Shown piece after piece: positions 35,999-49,069 of a stretch of DNA of 64,000 nt. The notes under the pieces are model-generated. The model ran no database searches. It saw nothing but the letters and a program-made list of their open reading frames with translations, and had not been told where the DNA came from. Within the stretch, counting starts at the first letter, position 1, and each line of letters starts with the position of its first letter. A program made the translations under genes and the position numbers. The stretch covers positions 52,321,574 through 52,385,573 of the forward strand of contig CM068842.1 in assembly GCA_028554795.2 (NCBI GenBank), written 5' to 3'. Source of the stretch: Sinohyriopsis cumingii (Eukaryota > Mollusca > Bivalvia > Unionida > Unionidae).

Positions 35999-36807
35999 CT
36001 TTTATTTAAGTCTTAATCCTTACAACGTCCCTCTTCTCTAAAAGACTTTACTGATCCAGAAACCGTTTATGCCCTGATTTCTTCACAACACTTTGGCCAC
36101 AAAGTTGATTAACTTACCAGCTAATTAAAAAAGCAGTCATATTTACCCACAGAGAGTTGATTCACTTCATGAAGACTTTATTCTATTTCTGCTTTATTTA
36201 TCTCTTGCCAAATATAAAGTCAACACTTTTTCTGTAACAGTGTTAAAGAAATGTAAAATGTTGATGCATAGGAAATCTGTTACAACTTAAGTTCAATACT
36301 CGTTTCACAAGATAGAAAAGGCTTTATAAATTTTGATCCCCCCCCAAAAAAAAAATACTTTACAATGACCAATAAAATTATGAAGCTGTATTTTTTATAT
36401 GCCCAACTGTAGATGTGATGTAGCACACGGTTACTTTTGTCTATACATACCTTCAGTTAGGTTTTGTGTTCAGGTTACTATGAGGGGGGAATGAACACTA
36501 TTCTTGTAAGTAATCAAAAAGAGCAAAAACCAGCTTTATAAAATTCAAGAAATAATTTATTTACCTACAATACAAGGTGAAAATTTGAAAAGAAATTTCA
36601 TGTGATCATCCACTCCTTACGGTGTTTTGGTTATTGTTACCAAGGAGATGATTGACCAGTGTTGTTGGCTGGATTGAGTAAACGATAAAATAAAATATGA
36701 AATTAATTGATGGCATAAGAGAGATCTGTACAGAGATATAGAACAGAACATAATCCCCCATATGTACAGTATAACAATTTAATCATTTACATAAAGAAAA
36801 TGAAATC

Positions 36808-36965
36808 CAGTGTTTCCCTTTACCCACATTTGAGCTTCTTAATTTGATCCCCAGTTTTGATAATTAATTATTTTCTCTTTCAATATGTGTCCCCTCTCCC
36901 CACCCCCCAGTTTTGACAGCAAGGAGATTTTTTTACTTGTTCTTGCACCCCTCAGGGATACACTG
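36808..36965. mobile_element. Short hAT-like MITE, second copy
   Basis: The left end is CAGTGTTTCCCTTTACCCA and the complement of the right end is CAGTGTATCCCTGAG. The interior has TTTGATCCCCAGTTTTGA and a C-rich patch. Flanks do not show a clear 8-bp duplication. Called from its terminal similarity to 34057-34172. Confidence 0.45.
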
Positions 36966-37138
36966 GGAATCAATTTATGCAAAATTCAATTGGCCATTCT
37001 GGTATACTGATAGAACAAGTTTCATCATATAATTGAGTGACTGATTGAACTCAAATTGCTGGCATGTCAGCATCACCTGGTTCTTTGCAGTCTTTTCCAA
37101 GTCACTGTGTTAGGTCAACATTATTGTATTTCTTTCAT

Positions 37139-37158
37139 TCTCTCTCTCTCTCTCTCTG
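37139..37158 (+). repeat. (TC)n microsatellite
   Basis: Ten TC units within a T-rich stretch. Confidence 0.9.
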
Positions 37159-38464
37159 CTTCTAACCTCTTTATTTCATCAGTCATCTTGGTTGTAGACT
37201 GCACTCTCTTTCACTGCAAGACATGTATGGAGCTATATTTTTCCTTGAAATAAAATATATTACGCAACATAAATATGTGTCTTCTCCAGTGATCAAACAA
37301 TATTCTCACTCTTTTTAATTCAGATATCATCTCTAGCAATTCAGCAGAAGTTAGCTAGGGTCACTTCGCAACCTAATATATACTCACAGCACTATTCCAT
37401 AAATGTCTTTTCTAGCTACTCCTCACATTCCTACTGGAACCATGACATAGTTGGACCTCTTAGACAAACCATCACATCCCACTATGGGTTGTAAATTATT
37501 AGCTATGTCGGTTTGCACATGTTCCATTCCTGACACTAGCACCATCGATTCTTGGTTGAAAAGAATTCACAGCTTAATTAATGGATTTCAGTTCTTGTCT
37601 TATTTATGTCACTTTGCTAATTAGTGTTTCATTGACATGCATACATGCTAAACCTCATTTAAGACCAATATATTATTCCCACAATTTGTCCAAGAGTAAA
37701 TGCATGAAATTCTTACAATCAGAGCATACATTCCATGAAGTCTAAAATCATGGTTAGATTCCTGAAGGAATTTTACCAATATTCATCAATTTGAAGACAT
37801 ACTGCTATTATAGGTTGGATACTGATCCTGAAATTTATATTTTATCACTGAATGAAAACGGAATGCAGTACGATTGAAGAGCAAATGCAAACTGAACATC
37901 GAATGAACACAAACAAAAGGCAGAATAAACACAAACAGAATGATGAATAAGTGCAAATAAAATCACCACACAAATGCATAAGACAGAATGATGAATGATC
38001 GAACTAAAAGAAAGGCAAATGCAAAGAGAAAATCTTCAGGATGCTGCCAAGTTTCCATGATTAATAACCATTTGTGCATAATAGTCTCAGATCTGATTCT
38101 TTACACTGACAATTGTTCAACCTTTGCAAACATGACATTTCTGGTTGTGGCAGATATAAACAAATGATGTTGATATGACATTGCCAGTAGTGGATGAATT
38201 TTGTACAGTTTGGGGGTGGGAATAAAATCTGCTAACAAAAACTTTCTATTGTCTTCTATGTTTTATGCATTTGCTATTTTAATAAAACACACTTTTAATA
38301 AGACCCTTTAACTCATCAACGGAAAACCAGATTTTACATAAATGCATTATAATTTTGTTTCAAACAAACGAAAGTTAAATGAAACTGAAGGGAAGTGAAA
38401 ATCAGAATACTTTTATGAGACCATTAACAAACAAACAGTGATATGATAGCTCAAATGAGATTTG

Positions 38465-38700
38465 CTAAGACAACTCATTTGAGTATATGTAAATACAGAA
38501 GTGTATTGGTACTGCTTGGAAATCCAATATGGAAGACATCTGGAAAATCTTGTTCTTGCTACTCATAAATGGATGGTAACAGCAGTATGGGGTTTTCACT
38601 ATAAAAAAAATACTAGTGATGTCCAGTTGACCTAAATGAAAATGGTGATGATCTGATGTCCAATATATCCACTTTGCTAGCCATCTTGAAAATCCTGATT
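38465..38700 (+). repeat. Dispersed repeat E, third copy
   Basis: Contains ATAAATGGATGGTAACAGCA, TATGGGGTTTTCACTATAAA, GTGATGTCCAGTTGACC and GCCATCTTGAAAATCCTG, in the order seen at 50690-50830. The - strand open frame covering it is not coding. Confidence 0.6.
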
Positions 38701-39100
38701 GCAAACTCGTACTTAAACAGATGCATCGAATGATGACAAGTGAGAGTGAAATGGTTGCATTTGTGCATTTATAACAGTAATCTCTCCCAGTTGTTTAAAG
38801 TTTACTACTGTTTATGCATTGTTGCATTAGAAATTTGTATCAGTGCACCAATAATTATGTTTTTACTTTGAACTGAAAATGTAAATGCCCAACTCAATAA
38901 AATATTATCCCAGTATAGACAACAGTGAACAACAATACTATTTGGTTCAGCATTCACATTGTGTCTGTTTACAGTATGGCATCACCACATGTACAGTTAG
39001 GTGTTATAACTTGCACTATATGAAGTACATCCCTTGGATTCAAACCATAGGTACCACTGCATTAAACTTAAATAATGTCCCCAAAATACAATAGACAAAT

Positions 39101-39318
39101 TTTAGAATGCTTTAAAAATAATTGTAATACTGTAAAAACTTGGTTTTAGTTTACTTTAATGCAAGCAACCTTAATTACCTGTTTACAATTCTTCGGTATT
39201 TGTGCTGTTTTTAGAATGCTTTAAAAATAATTGTAATACTGTAAAAACTTGGTTTTAGTTTACTTTAATGCAAGCAACCTTAATTACCTGTTTACGATTC
39301 TTCGGTATTTGTGCTGTC
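39101..39318 (+). repeat. 109-bp tandem duplication
   Basis: The 109 bp starting TTTAGAATGCTTTAAAAATA at 39101 recur at 39210. I see one substitution (ACAATTC versus ACGATTC). Near-identity marks it as recent. Confidence 0.95.
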
Positions 39319-41844
39319 ATGGAGTTAAAGGTAATGGCATTTCAAAGTACTAGTATAAGCTGCTAGGCAAAATTCCCTCTTAACTCATTAAAACAATTAA
39401 CTGGCCTGTTTTGCTGTCAGAAAATGAAAAATGCAAATCTGCTAATTATTAACAATGGAGATGCCAAAACAACCAGCATGCCAGTTTGTGGAAAATTATG
39501 ACTTTTTTCAACCAAATCACAGAACTAAATGGATTAATGATCTTAGTCAATCTATATTCATTTGTTCATGAACATATGACAGTTATGTGAATATATGGCT
39601 CAAACAATTAAGCGTCGTATAGATTACATCACTTGTAGGATCTCTGATAAATAGTAATTCGTGAGTGTGGATCAAAGTAAGTGAAACAGCTATGTATGGC
39701 TAGCTGAAATGTAATTGGAAGAATATGATTTAGTAAAAACGATGAATAAAACAAAATCTGCCTCTAATATGTTTGGGAATAAACCAGGATATAAGTGACA
39801 TTAAGGAAGATTTGCACTGTGCAAATTCTGTACATCATAGCTGAGGTCTCCCAGATAATCTCTCACCAGCCCCAGAATTATGAAGTCTATTTATGTATAT
39901 TTCATTTCATTTTAGAAAGGGTCGAAATATGCACATGCAAAATAATAACAGAAACAATCATAGTTACTTATAACAGCTGATTGACCTGGTTTTTGAAAGA
40001 GCTAGCCACTGCTCTGAGACATTATTGATCATGCCTATTTGGTCTTGATATGTTTTGTGTCCATCAGAAATGTTATATTTTTTTGGTATATATAAGTCTT
40101 GGGACACAAAGAAAGTTATTTTTTCCCAAGATTTACAGTCATTGCAGGTAAGGTAGAATGTGTTAGATCATATTTAAGTAAAATTAATCTTTTCAGCCAG
40201 TTAACTTCTTGGGTACTAGAGAACATACGAAATACAGAAAATGTCAACATTTTTTTCTATTATTTTCTATTTTAGTCCATTAAAACATTAGAGAAACTAT
40301 GTTGTCAACAAAAGCCTAAATTTAGGAAACTAAGCACTTAACATTTTATTCCAATTTTCCAGGCCCAGACTAAATGGATTGTGGTTTGGATGCTGCTTCA
40401 AAACCCACCCAGAGGGTATAGAAACACTTTAGTTAGGAACTAACTAGACTAGCTGAACTTGATAGTAATTTATTTACAGTATAGTCTTGTGTTTAAAAAT
40501 GCTTATGTACATATACATACTTAAGTATATCAGAGCCAGGTTCCTTATTGTCCTGTAGTTTAGAATGGTGAGGGCTGAATATGCATATAGACACGTTGTA
40601 ACTACTTCACAATAGCATCCAAAAGTAAAGTCTGCACTTTTTAATATATTTTTTGTAAAGTTTAGCATGAGACTTGGGTAGCAAGCATGCTTCATGTCCT
40701 TGGGCAGCCAGATTAGATATTGTAACCTTTCTCTCATTTCAAGCCATTGTGCCATATCAGTTATGGAGAAAGATAATTGAAGGCAGCCACAACAAGCTTT
40801 GCTAATTCTAGATCTTAGAGTACTCTTCAGATCTCATGATTAATTCCATTCTTTGATACTGCATGAAGTCTTGCATTGCGCTTGGTCAACCAAAAAAATC
40901 CTAATATTTCAAGTTTAAAAAATATCCCTCCCAAAATAAATGTGGCATGGAGCAACTTTTTAAAAACTTTTAAATAATAGTTGCTTTTTCATGTCTTTGT
41001 ATTAAAATATCATTACCAATGTCTTTATTCAAACCCTTTTTTTCTTTCTATTAAAGATATTGGGAAAAAGTTTCTGTGGAAAGCCCATATTAAAGATTTT
41101 CACAGGAAGGAAACTTTAGATCTTAGAAACTTGTAGATTTTGGATTTCTCCAGTTTTGTAGAAGACTTGCAGTTCGATGTTGTTAGCCAGTGCACTATCC
41201 CTAAAAGCTTTCTTTGATCCATTCTGAATTATAATCTTTAGCTGTCATGAAATACTAGTAAACTTTGGAGTACTCTTGCATTCAATTTCTTATTTACAAT
41301 GTCCTTCTTAGTTTCTGTTTGCTTACCAGATCTAGATTGTATGTTGAGCTGTGTTATAGCTTTTGAAATTGCTTTATCCATCTGTGTTTAGAAACTGAAG
41401 GTGCTGTTAACCTTCACTTACTTGTGAAAGAGCAATTTTACATGGATTTCTTGCCTTGTCAAAAATTTATGACCAAGGGACTAGCCCGTGACTAAGGGAT
41501 TTTAAAAGATTAGTTGTGTATCTTACTGACTAGAAGGAGACATATGTTCACTTGAACTACCTCATTGGCCTTATTTACTGGTCCCATAAAAATTGTACTT
41601 TATTGTGGAAGTCTTTTAAGTGTCCATCCATCCACACTTGAAGATAGAAACATGTTAAAGAGCTGTAAACTAGGTATGTAACTAGACCTTCCTGAGCACA
41701 ACTAGCAACAGAACAGTAGGCAGACTTGTTGGCACATGAAAAACTGACTGATTACACACCAAAAACATGGCAACTTTAAGTGTTAAATTTAGCTTGTTTA
41801 AAAAAAAATATTGAATGGTGTATCTTATTTAAAGTTTTTTTTTT
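39319..41844. other. No gene seen
   Basis: AT-rich, intron-like. Searched by eye for the preceding Musashi exon (VEDAMLMFD...NRHRG) without success. Confidence 0.5.
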
Positions 41845-41998
41845 TCAGTTACTGATTAAAACTTGAAATGGACATCTATACTATAGGACATTAGGAATAT
41901 AGGAAACTGATTAAAACTTGAAATGGACATGATCAGGACTATTGGAAACTGATTAAAACTTGAAATGGACATCTGAACTATAGGACATCAGGAATATG
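41845..41998 (+). repeat. Three-copy imperfect tandem repeat
   Basis: CTGATTAAAACTTGAAATGG followed by ACAT recurs three times, with linkers of unequal length that share CTATAGGACAT(T/C)AGGAATAT. It ends about 370 bp before the Musashi exon at 42365. Confidence 0.85.
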
Positions 41999-42364
41999 GC
42001 ACAAAAAAGCCTGCCTAGAGTAGAAGGAATCAGCACTTTATAACTGAGAGCACTTTGCTTAATTATTCCTTTTGAGAGAAAGAAATTTAATTTTAAGGTT
42101 AGATGCGAATGATATTTGGTGAAATGCCAATGAAGTTGATCATCAGATTTCATTTGATTTAATCAATGCTTATTCAGGAAAGGTGAAATTGTGAATGAAA
42201 TCTGCTTTTCATGTATTTAATATATTGCTGATTCCTTCTACAAAGAGCTTTCAACGTCACATCTGTAAGTTTCTTTGACCAATTGTTCTGAGTTGACATG
42301 ATGTGCAGTATGACAGTAATTACTTATGCAATATCACAATCATATTTTTCTTGTCTTATTTTAG

Positions 42365-42447
42365 GTTTTGGGTTTGTAACCTTTGAAAGTGAAGATATTG
42401 TGGACAAAGTCTGTGAAATTCATTTTCATGAAATCAACAAGAAAATG
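42365..42447 (+). CDS. Msi: Musashi-family RNA-binding protein, exon with RNP1 half of RRM2
   Basis: This 83-nt exon encodes a split Gly followed by 27 residues that begin FGFVTFE and continue through [10 protein letters not shown] to a final Met. GFGFVTF is the RNP1 motif (beta-3) of an RRM. The combination with CEIHFHEIN is diagnostic of RRM2 in Musashi proteins (vertebrate MSI1/MSI2, insect Rbp6), which bind UAG-containing RNA and regulate translation in stem and neural cells. The acceptor is a T-rich tract ending TTTTAG, and the donor is a perfect GTAAGT at 42448. The exon enters in phase 1 (g|gt, Gly) and leaves in phase 0 after Met, the same boundary that vertebrate MSI genes use before VECKK. 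The preceding exon, which should end in ...NRHRG, is not visible upstream. Family assignment is near certain; MSI1/MSI2/Rbp6 orthology is inferred. Confidence 0.96.
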
Positions 42448-42754
42448 GTAAGTTCTGCACTTAAAGTGTTAGAAAGGGATGATAATAATGCTTGTTGTGT
42501 GCTTGTAACAAATAGTGATGGAGGGCTTATGGCATACTCCGATTTCAGAGTAATTTCGCTTTTTCTTTATATCTTGCACACTGTTATGAAACGGCGTTGA
42601 ATGGAACCTGAAGGATACCATACCATTGTTACAAAAAGGGCACTGTGATGTACCTTTTGATATTACATCAGCTTTGATAACTTATTTTTCCCTGGAGATT
42701 TTCTAATTTTCACCTGATATTTTGGTAGGATATGCAATTTAAGGTTTTCTTATG

Positions 42755-43262
42755 GTTGCATTTAAACACTTGTTTCCAAGAGATTTTTGTTTTACCAGAT
42801 GCTTAGGTGTATAAACAACATTTTCAAGTTGCTAATTTTGTCCCTGCTTATGCAGAAGGGTGAAATAATACTTTTTTTTCCACATTCTTTTGTTGTTGTT
42901 GTCGTTGTGCTTACTGGACCTACCATATTATGTCCTGGCCCCTTCTACTCCCCAAACCTCAAAGTTGTCCTACTTTTTGTGATGGTTCATCTCCCATGTG
43001 CAGTTTGGACTAGTCTTTTTTCGATCTAAGGTCAAAAAGTCTAAAATATGAACACAACATAAGTTTTGGCCTTACAAAATCTGGTCTTAAAATAGTTTTT
43101 TCCACTGTATTTTTGTAATGCCAGTAGAAAGTCTATATCATTGGGTATCATTGTAAGACAAAACTTCATCTTTCTCTTCTTCTGTAATACCACCCACCTT
43201 GGAATGTGCTAAATGATGTTGATGAGTCATAGCTTGGAAGTAGGGTACTACCTCATTACAGG
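42755..43262 (+). mobile_element. TTAA-type DNA element, copy 4 (diverged, truncated)
   Basis: This copy lies in the Musashi intron, 308 bp after the 42365-42447 exon. It shares blocks with the other copies: a CCAAGAGATTTT start, GTCCTACTTTTTGTGATGG, TAATACCACCCAC and GGAAGTAGGGTACTACCTC. Neither terminal repeat is intact and no TTAA pair is seen. It is the most diverged of the four. Confidence 0.5.
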
Positions 43263-46221
43263 TAAAATGATACACCTGTGCTATGTATGTATCAATATGA
43301 TTTACAATACACAGCCTGTAGTATGATAAATACCAATACACATATGAACTTGATGGTCTTTACAGCTTTGGAAGGTAGGTGGTGCCCATTTATATGATCT
43401 AATCCCATATTCAGATTACAGATAGACATTAATATGCAGTTCTTGTTGATGACAAGATAACAAACATACTTTTAAACAAACTACCTGTTATCAGTGAGTT
43501 TTATTCAACGTTATAGGCCATTTAATGGTGGCTCAGTTAACTTGCTTTAGCCACCATGCCTTTTCTTTTGCATGGCATGAATGCTTTGAAACATCTTATT
43601 ACTAATTTAATGTCTCACTTGGAAGACATTACAATGTTATCTTCAAAACAAGAAATAAAGCAATTAATGTACACAAGGTGATAAACTTGAGCAGTTTGAA
43701 ATCTGTCCCCTCACTTACTGTGTGCTAAATTTATTTATAACATCAGTACATTCATTCACTGGTTAAATATTTCTGCCTAGAAAGAGAAGTTCCAAATTTG
43801 TTCTTTGTGTACAATTTAAAGAGATATGCTGCCAGGATTTTATCTTAAGGGGTGAACCTCCCTTTTTGACAGGGAAATAAGGGGGAAATAGAAAACATGA
43901 AGAGGGAGGAGAAAACAGCCATAGTTCAATATTTATCTTCCTGTTCCACTTTCTTTGAGCTCTAGTGAAATCGAAATCTTTAAAACGCATCACTTAAGTT
44001 GTACAAGCATTAATCTTTTAATGATTTCTGACCCTTATCTGTGAATGCATATTGTTCTTTGCTTCCTTCAGTAGAGGCATAGTTAGCTTTGTCGGCTTGA
44101 ATAAGTTGGGAAACTGATCTTTGTGACTGTTATGTACAATTTTCCAGAGCTCACATATATTATCTTTTGGATACATCTGCTCCAAAATAGGATTTTTCAC
44201 TAACAAGCTTACTTTATCTTGACTCAGTAGTTGACTGATTACTATGCCAGGTTACTTGTCTGTTCCATAATGTATTGGGTTTTTTAATCCATCAGTGCCA
44301 TAGTCTGATAGTGCAGGCATAGTCATTCAAAAGAAATATATTTACATTTTAATTTTGTTTATTTTTTTTAATCCATATTTATTCAGTTTATCTTAACCCA
44401 GATATGGATATATGGTTTTGTAGCATATGAACTGCAAGTCTAAATGATTGGTAAAAACATAAATGAAAATTTCATTCTACTTTTAATTAGGCTCAGTATT
44501 CTTCCCTTTCTTCATTTAATTTTGAATATCACTGAAAGGGAGATTAACAATTGTGCCATCTTTGTCACTCGTATTTAATACCATTTACGGGTTCAAAAAC
44601 ACTCACTGGTATCTCCATTAACACTTTGCCATCTCCAATAATCTGATGTACTTAATAACTTTATCAGTTGTTGTCATCAGCCAGTATTTGGTGAATAAAA
44701 TCATTTGGTTCTATATATAACCATTAGAACTCCACGGACACAAACAATGTGCAAGTGCTTGTCATCAAATGGCAATATCTCTGCATGTTTTAATGAAGTA
44801 AGGAACTTTAATTTGCTGCAGGCGTGATGTTTCGAGAACTGTTTGAGCACCACAATGAAAGGTCCCCATCTGATCCAATGGATTACACATAACATTGCAG
44901 GCACAAAATTCAGTACATTGAAATTATTACTCATAGTTTCAAAATATGAACCTTTATCACGGGTTGTATCCGCATCATAACAAGGTTTTAGCATGTTTTA
45001 TTATTTGTGGGCTATTATTTGCTTCTTGGTGTCTTTGTTGTAATTATACAGGACAATAAATAGTGCACAGGTTGGTGGACACGACAAGTTACATGCATGA
45101 CTAATATTTCCACGTCTTAAAGTTTGCAAAATTTTAAAGGTATATTTTTCTGGCCTTTGTTTATATGTTATTTTGTCTTTAATTAGTTCATGATGATGTA
45201 TTTAGTTGCTCTTAGCTTTGCTAAAATTACATAGAACTGCTTCAAGGAAAGTGATGATGATGATGCAACACAATGTGGTATAAAAATAGCCCAGATTTTC
45301 AAATTATTTTGCTGACAGATGCAGAAATTATGATAGCTGATTGTGCATGCTGGAGGTATTTTAATTATTACTGCATCTACATCTGGTTGCTCTAAGATAA
45401 ACTTTTATTAAAAAAAATTCACTCCAAAGTCAGTCAGTACCAGAGGTACCCATGATCTTGGCCAAGCACTTAAGCAATATTTTAATAATCATTGTAAAAA
45501 ATAGATGCACTTAAAAATGCCGTAAAATTACCCATTGTCCAACTAGCCTCATATTGGCCTGGCAACAATGACGAGAGATTCGTAATTCCTAGGCCACGAT
45601 TACAGTTTATTATTGTTACTTGTAGTGGGTGCAGTTGTTGTAGTAGTTGTGATCGCTGCTGTTCTTATTATTTTCTGGAACATGTGACAAATTTTGTGAG
45701 GAAAAATTGCATCCTACCCAGTTTATATAAATAGTATACTCAGTGCAAGAGAGGAAATTATTTATGATCAATAAATTATAATTAAGTCGGTGCTGCCCTA
45801 TGAAAGTTCTCATTTATATTGTCTGTCCAAGCAAGAACTTGAGAAACTGTCATCCACTTGATTATTCCTTCATTTATATTTGAAACATTTGTCCAGTACT
45901 AAATAAATAGTTTGGAGTTGGAATATGTTACATTATAAATGTCAAAATATTGCTGTATAAATATGCATTATCTATTTTATAAGAAATGCAGACTAAATTA
46001 TGCAAATCACACTAGGTGAGCTGCATCATTGCAAGAGATGAAGTTAAAACAACAATACGTCTTTGACCTTTGGTAAAAATATAACTAGATAGTTTCACAT
46101 TTTATTTTAATTCATAGACATGAGTTTTGTATTAAATCATGATATAACCTGTGGAAATAATGTAGGGATTGTATTGTTGTATTTCATTGATAGTTTTTCA
46201 CTCTTATGATGATAACCTGCA
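43263..46221. other. Musashi intron, nothing further seen
   Basis: AT-rich intronic DNA. Short frames on the - strand (43763-43993, 44701-44994) lack coding character. Confidence 0.5.
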
Positions 46222-46223
46222 TA

Positions 46224-46438
46224 CAGTAAAACTTTGATTATCCGTCATGGTGCGGAACCATGACCATGATGGATATGAGAATAGACGGATAACAGAATAT
46301 GTACATTAAAAGTATTACACAATAGACTGGGTCATTAAAAAATCGTAATGTCTACATATGTACATGTACCTGTTTTTAATATTTTGATGTACAATGTCCT
46401 GACGGTTAATCGAATGCCTGATAATCAAAGTTCTGCTG
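46224..46438. mobile_element. 215-bp pogo/Tigger-like MITE
   Basis: The element starts CAGTAAAACTTTGATTATC and the complement of its right end is CAGCAGAACTTTGATTATC. Both sides are flanked by TA (46222-46223 and 46439-46440). CAG...GATTATC termini with TA duplication fit pogo/Tigger elements of the Tc1-mariner group. It is too short to encode transposase. It lies in the long Musashi intron. Confidence 0.7.
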
Positions 46439-46767
46439 TATTTGAAAGCTGCGTGCATTTAACCCAATGTTATCAAAAGCATCAGATCACTGAAAATGTC
46501 CTTTGATCCAAATATGTTAGAAAATTTACCGTGAAGTATCAATGGTGTTTTAACAAAGTGGTATTTGCTCAGATTGTTATAAGAAATAATTTTTATCAAA
46601 ATTTTTGCGGAAGTTTCAAGTTTGACCTTGAAATAAGTCATGAACTATGATGATTTTGAAATTTTATAATAAAAGTCAGTTTTAGATAAAATAGATACTT
46701 TAACTGTTCCATGTTTACAAATAAGGTTCCTATTTTTATTTTTTTTTAAATATAGTTATAAAATTTA

Positions 46768-46945
46768 AGGATCTGTGGTGGCTCAGAGATTAGTGTACAG
46801 GATTTCGTGACCAAAACGGGTGATGGTTTAAATCAGACCATTGCATTAACCCTTGTCGGCTGTGTCCTTTGGCAAAACATTACACCAGTTATTGTGGCAT
46901 TAAATAACCAACTGTGTTATTGTAAAATGCCAGACTAAAAGAAAT
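46768..46945 (+). mobile_element. tRNA-derived SINE, family B
   Basis: Head GGTGGCTCAGAGATTAGTGT resembles a box A, GATGGTTTAAATCAGACC is a weak box B, and a GTGTCCTTTGGCAAAACATT core follows. Similar layouts in reverse orientation occur at 34435, 17270 and 11125. It lies in the long Musashi intron. Confidence 0.5.
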
Positions 46946-49069
46946 CAAAGTCAAATTTAAATCCCCTCCAAAAAGGTCTTTATGAAGATAACATCCAAAA
47001 TAAATGATGATGTATTTAAATGGTGCAGATTTATAAGGTGGTCATTATTTGTCTGTTGAGTATTTGTTATATAGAATATGACTGGATCTACACACAAATG
47101 TTCATAATGCAATCACATGAAATTCATATTTAGCACAGTTCAAAAGAAAGAAAGATTAAATATCTGAATTCTTATTATTGAAACAGCAAAAATTAACGCA
47201 ACTGCTACAATTAATTTACAGGTAATGGTTAAATATAGAACTGCAGTATTCACCTTTTAAACAATAACCGTACATGGGGATGGTATAAAATCTTGATGAT
47301 GTTGGACTGCAGTGACAGTTTAGTGGAGATAACTGAGTGCTGGAGAATTTGTCATGTGATGTACTATCAGATTTGTTTTGAAAGAATCAGAGAGCAAATT
47401 GGAGAAAGAAAGAAAAGACGGGGATTTTTTGCACATTATTTTTCATTAAACAACTAGTAACAAAAAAATAAAACAAATCGGGAACAGCTTTAAATGAAAG
47501 TTTTGTCTGTGGACTAAATTGGTAAAATTCTCAAGAATATTTTTAAGGCAGTGTATCAGATCTTGATGTCCTTGCACTGGTTTTAACCGTTTCGAAACAA
47601 AGCTGGAACTTAATTATTTATGTGTGCCAATCATACTTTGGTGTTTTCACAATAGTCCAACAGTATGGAATTAAATTTACACGTGTGTCATATTGATATG
47701 TTAGCCTCAACTTGCAACAATACCACCCCCACCCCCCATTTATTTAACTTTTAAGGATAACTTTGTTAATAAGTCAACCCCTTATATTTTGATAAATATA
47801 TTACTCTGGCCCCATGTTCTTGTCTGAAAATACTAATTGTTTTATTTTGCAGATTCCTTACCTTTCCTGCCTGTTTACTTTTACTCTGGTATTATTTTAC
47901 AGATAATAGAGGTGGATGGTATGCTACTGTATTTTTTAGGGTGATACTTACCAGTACATTGTAACTGTACCTGCACTCGGACAGTTTCTGACAGTAAGGA
48001 ATGTATGGAAATTCCCTAGTAATCTTGCTAATAAAATAATGCTATATTAACAGCATTTTTTTGTTTTACATGAAAAATAGTCTATAAAATTATCAATTTT
48101 CTCTTTACAAAATAGTTTTATTTAGTCACAAATTAATTATGAATATTACTGTTATAATTATGTTCATGATACTTTAATCACATGTGTTACAAATGCCAAT
48201 GTGGTTTCCAAATGGGATGTTGAAGGATATATTTGGATGAAGTCTGAACATTGGGAAATATTTTAGATTAAAAATATAGAAATCATTTTTATTTGTTTTC
48301 TGTTTGAACTTTACATAAATTCTCAAGTCCACTATATTTTTTCATTTGTTTAGTTGGTGTGTTTTAAGTTTACTGGACCACTCGGATTAATATCTTGCCC
48401 TTACAACCCACACAAAGCTTACCTGCCTATTATATAAATAGTATCATTTGTAACATTCTAGGCTTTGGTGTCATCTCATCCTGTTTTATTTATCCAAAAG
48501 CTGTCTAATGCCAGCATAGTATCTTTACAGGTTGTCGGCAGTTTTATTTCAGTTTCGAGATTACAACTTATGCAACAATTAACATGCACCTAATAAATTC
48601 AACATTTTTTGGTTACCAACCATTTAGTGGGTGGGGGGGGCTAGGTCTGACATATTTTGTTTTCTTTTATCTTGATAATATTCTTTTCTTCCAAATAATA
48701 TAATGGGTATGATATGTTTTTTTTTTTTGGCTACACATCGGAACAAGATACTTTTTTTTAGCTATTGACAGACATAATTTTTCTTTATAATAGTGTCAGC
48801 CCCCTCTTTCAGAATAATTACATTTTTGGTCTGTAATGTAGATGCAGTATACCATGGTATGTATTGCAGCATGTTCAGAAACATTGCAGTACAGAATTTT
48901 TCGTGGTACCCAGCTCTTGCCGATGGGAAGATTAGATGTTTCTTTCTGGAATGGGATGGGATTGGGATCAGTGACGTGTTTATTGCATTTTACCATAATT
49001 CACTCCTATTTGTGAAAGCCTGTGGCAAAACTTGTACTATTGTCTGTCATTTGTGGTGTAAAATACCAT
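46946..49069. other. Musashi intron, nothing further seen
   Basis: AT-rich intronic DNA with C-rich patch at about 47725 and a G run near 48630. The frame beginning at 48793 runs into palindromic repeat D and is not considered a gene. Confidence 0.5.

Noticed and set aside
35818..36009. 63-codon frame
   Set aside because: Lies wholly inside a family A SINE.
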